A DNA stretch of 64,000 nucleotides from positions 1 through 64,000 of the forward strand of contig NZ_JAVDDS010000021.1 in assembly GCF_030848475.1 (NCBI RefSeq). The letters run 5' to 3'. Positions within the stretch are counted from its first letter, which is position 1. Every line of letters begins with the position of its first letter. The position numbers and the translations under genes were made by a program. Shown here piece after piece: positions 62,294-64,000 of this stretch. This DNA is from Herbivorax alkaliphila. Its GTDB lineage: Bacteria; Bacillota; Clostridia; Acetivibrionales; Acetivibrionaceae. The notes under the pieces were generated by a model. The model was not told the origin of the DNA and searched no databases. It was given only the letters and a program-made list of their open reading frames with translations.

Positions 62294-63817
62294 TTAGGCT
62301 CCTATATCCAATTCTCCATCCACCTTTTTTAATTTAAATACATTTTCCAAATGTGCTTTTGGCAACTTAGCTGTAACCAAACTTACCACAGGAACTGCCA
62401 CTAAAGATGCCATCATGGCAACAACCCCTATATTAGGAGCATATGCTGCATTCATTCCAAAAATAATTGCTCCACCTACTGAACAGGAAAACCCAGTTAT
62501 TATACCAGCCCAAGCACCTGATTTTGTAGTTCCTTTCCAGTACAGACCATATAAAAATGGAGCTAAAAAAGATCCTGCAACCGTTCCCCATGAAAAAGAC
62601 ATAAGAGTTAAAATAGCACTTGGTATTGTGGCTACAATATAAGATAGTGCAATAAATACTGCACATAAAAGCCTCATAACTATCATAACTTTTTCCTTCT
62701 TCATGTTTTTAAAAAAAGTTCCTTTTATCAAGTCCAAAGAAATTGAAGAACTTGAAACAAGCACCAATGATGCAAGTGTTGACATAGAAGCTGAAAGAAC
62801 CAAAACAATAATTATTCCCATCAAATAGCTTGGCAAAGCTCTTTCAAGCATCATAGGTATAACATTGTCAATGGCTATCCTTCCACCAACCATCAATTCG
62901 GAACTATCAACAAACAACCTGCCAAAAACTCCAATAAAATAAGCTCCTCCTGCAATTACCGTTGCAAACACAGTAGATACTATTGTTCCCTTTTTAATTG
63001 CATCCTCATCACGTATTGCATAAAATCTATGCACCATCTGAGGAAGTCCCCAAGCACCTACACTTGTTAGAATAATCAGGGATATAAGATTTATTGGATT
63101 AGGCCCAAATGTACTTGTCAGTTCATCTCCTATTTGCGGAACAGTGGACAATCTTGAAATACCTTCACTAAGTCCACCAACATTAGGGTGATTTATCACA
63201 AAGAAAACCATCAACAAAAGACCTATTATCATAATAATTCCCTGAATAAAATCATTTATTGCAGTTGCAACATACCCCCCTAAAAGAAGATATACTCCAG
63301 TAAGTACAGCCATCGCAAGCATACACATTTCAAAAGAAATCCCCAAAGGATCACCTATTGTTGTAACAAAAAGATAACTTAAACCTTGGTACACTGAAGC
63401 TGAATAGGGTACTAAAAAGAAAAATATAATTATTGATGTAACTATTTTAATTGCCTTACTGTTATATCTTTTTTCAAAAAACTCAGGCATTGTAGAAGCA
63501 TTTAACTCATGAGTCATTTTTCGAGTCCTCTTAGCAAGAACAAACCACGCCAAAAGGCATCCAATAATTGCATTGCCTATGCCTATCCATGTAGCTGAAA
63601 TACCATGCTCCCAACCACTTCTTCCTGCATAGCCAATAAAAATAACTGCCGAAAAATAAGCAGTTCCATAAGAAAACGCACTAATCCAAGGTCCCATCTG
63701 TCTTCCGCCAAATAAAAAATCCTGTACATTGTTTACTTTCTTTTTGCTGTAAATGCCTATACCAATCATACTAACAGCAAAAAGCCCAAGAAAAACAATT
63801 TTTATTGCCAAATCCAT
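62294..63817 (-). CDS. Sodium:solute symporter (SSS/PutP family)
   Basis: Sodium-coupled uptake permease of about 507 residues with roughly 13 hydrophobic segments. The N-terminus GGRQMGPWISAFSYGTAYFSAVIFIGYAGR and the LLGGYVATAINDFIQGIIM helix are typical of the PutP/PanF branch. The substrate may be proline, pantothenate or an organic acid; proximity to the aryl-CoA ligase hints at an aromatic or organic acid. The ATG near 63817 lies behind GGAGG; a TTG five codons upstream overlaps the ribosome site. Confidence 0.92.
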   Translation of the reverse strand: MDLAIKIVFLGLFAVSMIGIGIYSKKKVNNVQDFLFGGRQMGPWISAFSYGTAYFSAVIFIGYAGRSGWEHGISATWIGIGNAIIGCLLAWFVLAKRTRKMTHELNASTMPEFFEKRYNSKAIKIVTSIIIFFFLVPYSASVYQGLSYLFVTTIGDPLGISFEMCMLAMAVLTGVYLLLGGYVATAINDFIQGIIMIIGLLLMVFFVINHPNVGGLSEGISRLSTVPQIGDELTSTFGPNPINLISLIILTSVGAWGLPQMVHRFYAIRDEDAIKKGTIVSTVFATVIAGGAYFIGVFGRLFVDSSELMVGGRIAIDNVIPMMLERALPSYLMGIIIVLVLSASMSTLASLVLVSSSSISLDLIKGTFFKNMKKEKVMIVMRLLCAVFIALSYIVATIPSAILTLMSFSWGTVAGSFLAPFLYGLYWKGTTKSGAWAGIITGFSCSVGGAIIFGMNAAYAPNIGVVAMMASLVAVPVVSLVTAKLPKAHLENVFKLKKVDGELDIGA

Positions 63818-64000
63818 CCTTCCGTCCTCCAACTATAAATTTCAATACCTACCATACTACCTAACCATATAGGCTAGCATAAGGAAATTGATCTTATGAA
63901 TCTATTTTACAACAAATCCTCAAATAAATAAAGATTAAATCATCGGGTTTTTCTCCTTGAGAATACGAAGTTATTTCTAAGGCATTCCTTACTGTATTAA
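63818..64000. other. Leader of the symporter gene and edge of the window
   Basis: Contains the ribosome site of the symporter and, at the edge, the truncated third copy of repeat N. No open frame of note. Confidence 0.5.
63935..64000 (+). repeat. Structured interspersed repeat N, copy 3 (truncated by the window)
   Basis: TTAAATCATCGGGT, then CTCCTTGAGAAT, then TTATTTCTAAGGCATTCCT match the cores of the copies at 35.5 and 43.4 kb. The CCTT(G)AGAA/TTCTAAGG hairpin is intact, but the left arm of hairpin 1 is not conserved. Confidence 0.6.

Overview
The window comes from an AT-rich, low-GC, anaerobic, endospore-forming Firmicute of the cellulosome-producing Clostridia type (Acetivibrio / Ruminiclostridium-like). 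The reasons are three proteins ending in type I dockerins, an RsgI-type anti-sigma factor with a Pro-Thr linker and an extracellular carbohydrate-binding-like domain, an oxygen-sensitive class III ribonucleotide reductase, spo0A with spoIVB and recN in the classical order, CotF-like and YheC/D-like spore coat genes, and strong AGGAGG ribosome sites. I work by eye only, so family names rest on motifs I can see and not on database searches.

Layout. 1-5.9 kb: a dockerin protein with a possible 5' frameshift, a MATE exporter, a small membrane protein, a stalk-domain secreted protein, and cysK with a CymR-like Rrf2 regulator. 6-13 kb: rnhA between two IS605-like end relics, nrdDG behind a promoter overlapped by two NrdR-like boxes, and a split B12-dependent methionine synthase. 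13-23.5 kb: a dockerin-bearing cysteine peptidase, mntR, two CotF-like coat genes, the divIVA-ylmH-yggT-sepF-yggS division cluster continuing into a membrane-fusion-like protein and a PLP enzyme, then rluA behind a 53-bp palindrome and a MerR regulator. 23.5-31.5 kb: a chemotaxis operon cheY-A-W-R-B that runs into a hybrid histidine kinase and a lone receiver, with no receptor gene. 31.8-38.9 kb: an MBL-fold hydrolase, spo0A, spoIVB, recN, argR, nadK. 38.9-47.5 kb: an orphan RsgI, a large papain-kelch-dockerin protein, a PPC-domain protein, a TVP38-type membrane protein and a PQQ-propeller protein.

47.7-56.1 kb is the most unusual stretch. Four poorly characterised genes (269, 159, about 312 and 960 aa) face a YheC/YheD-type ATP-grasp coat gene. 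The 960-aa protein has four DUF11-like beta repeats but no signal peptide, and two promoters here match the sigma-K consensus. I read this as a candidate spore-surface (coat/exosporium) assembly locus. 56.2-63.8 kb: rarA, a TetR-controlled ABC-2 exporter with two palindromic operators, an ACT-domain protein, a phenylacetate-CoA ligase, a tnpB relic, and a sodium:solute symporter.

Across the window run two interspersed non-coding repeat families. One resembles IS200/IS605 right ends: a GTTTAGCT..AGCTAAAC hairpin followed by GAGTTCAC, often lying directly against gene 3' ends. The other is a roughly 95-bp element with two hairpins whose stems covary, present at 35.5, 43.4 and (truncated) 63.9 kb. 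No tRNA, rRNA, CRISPR array, intact transposase or prophage was seen.
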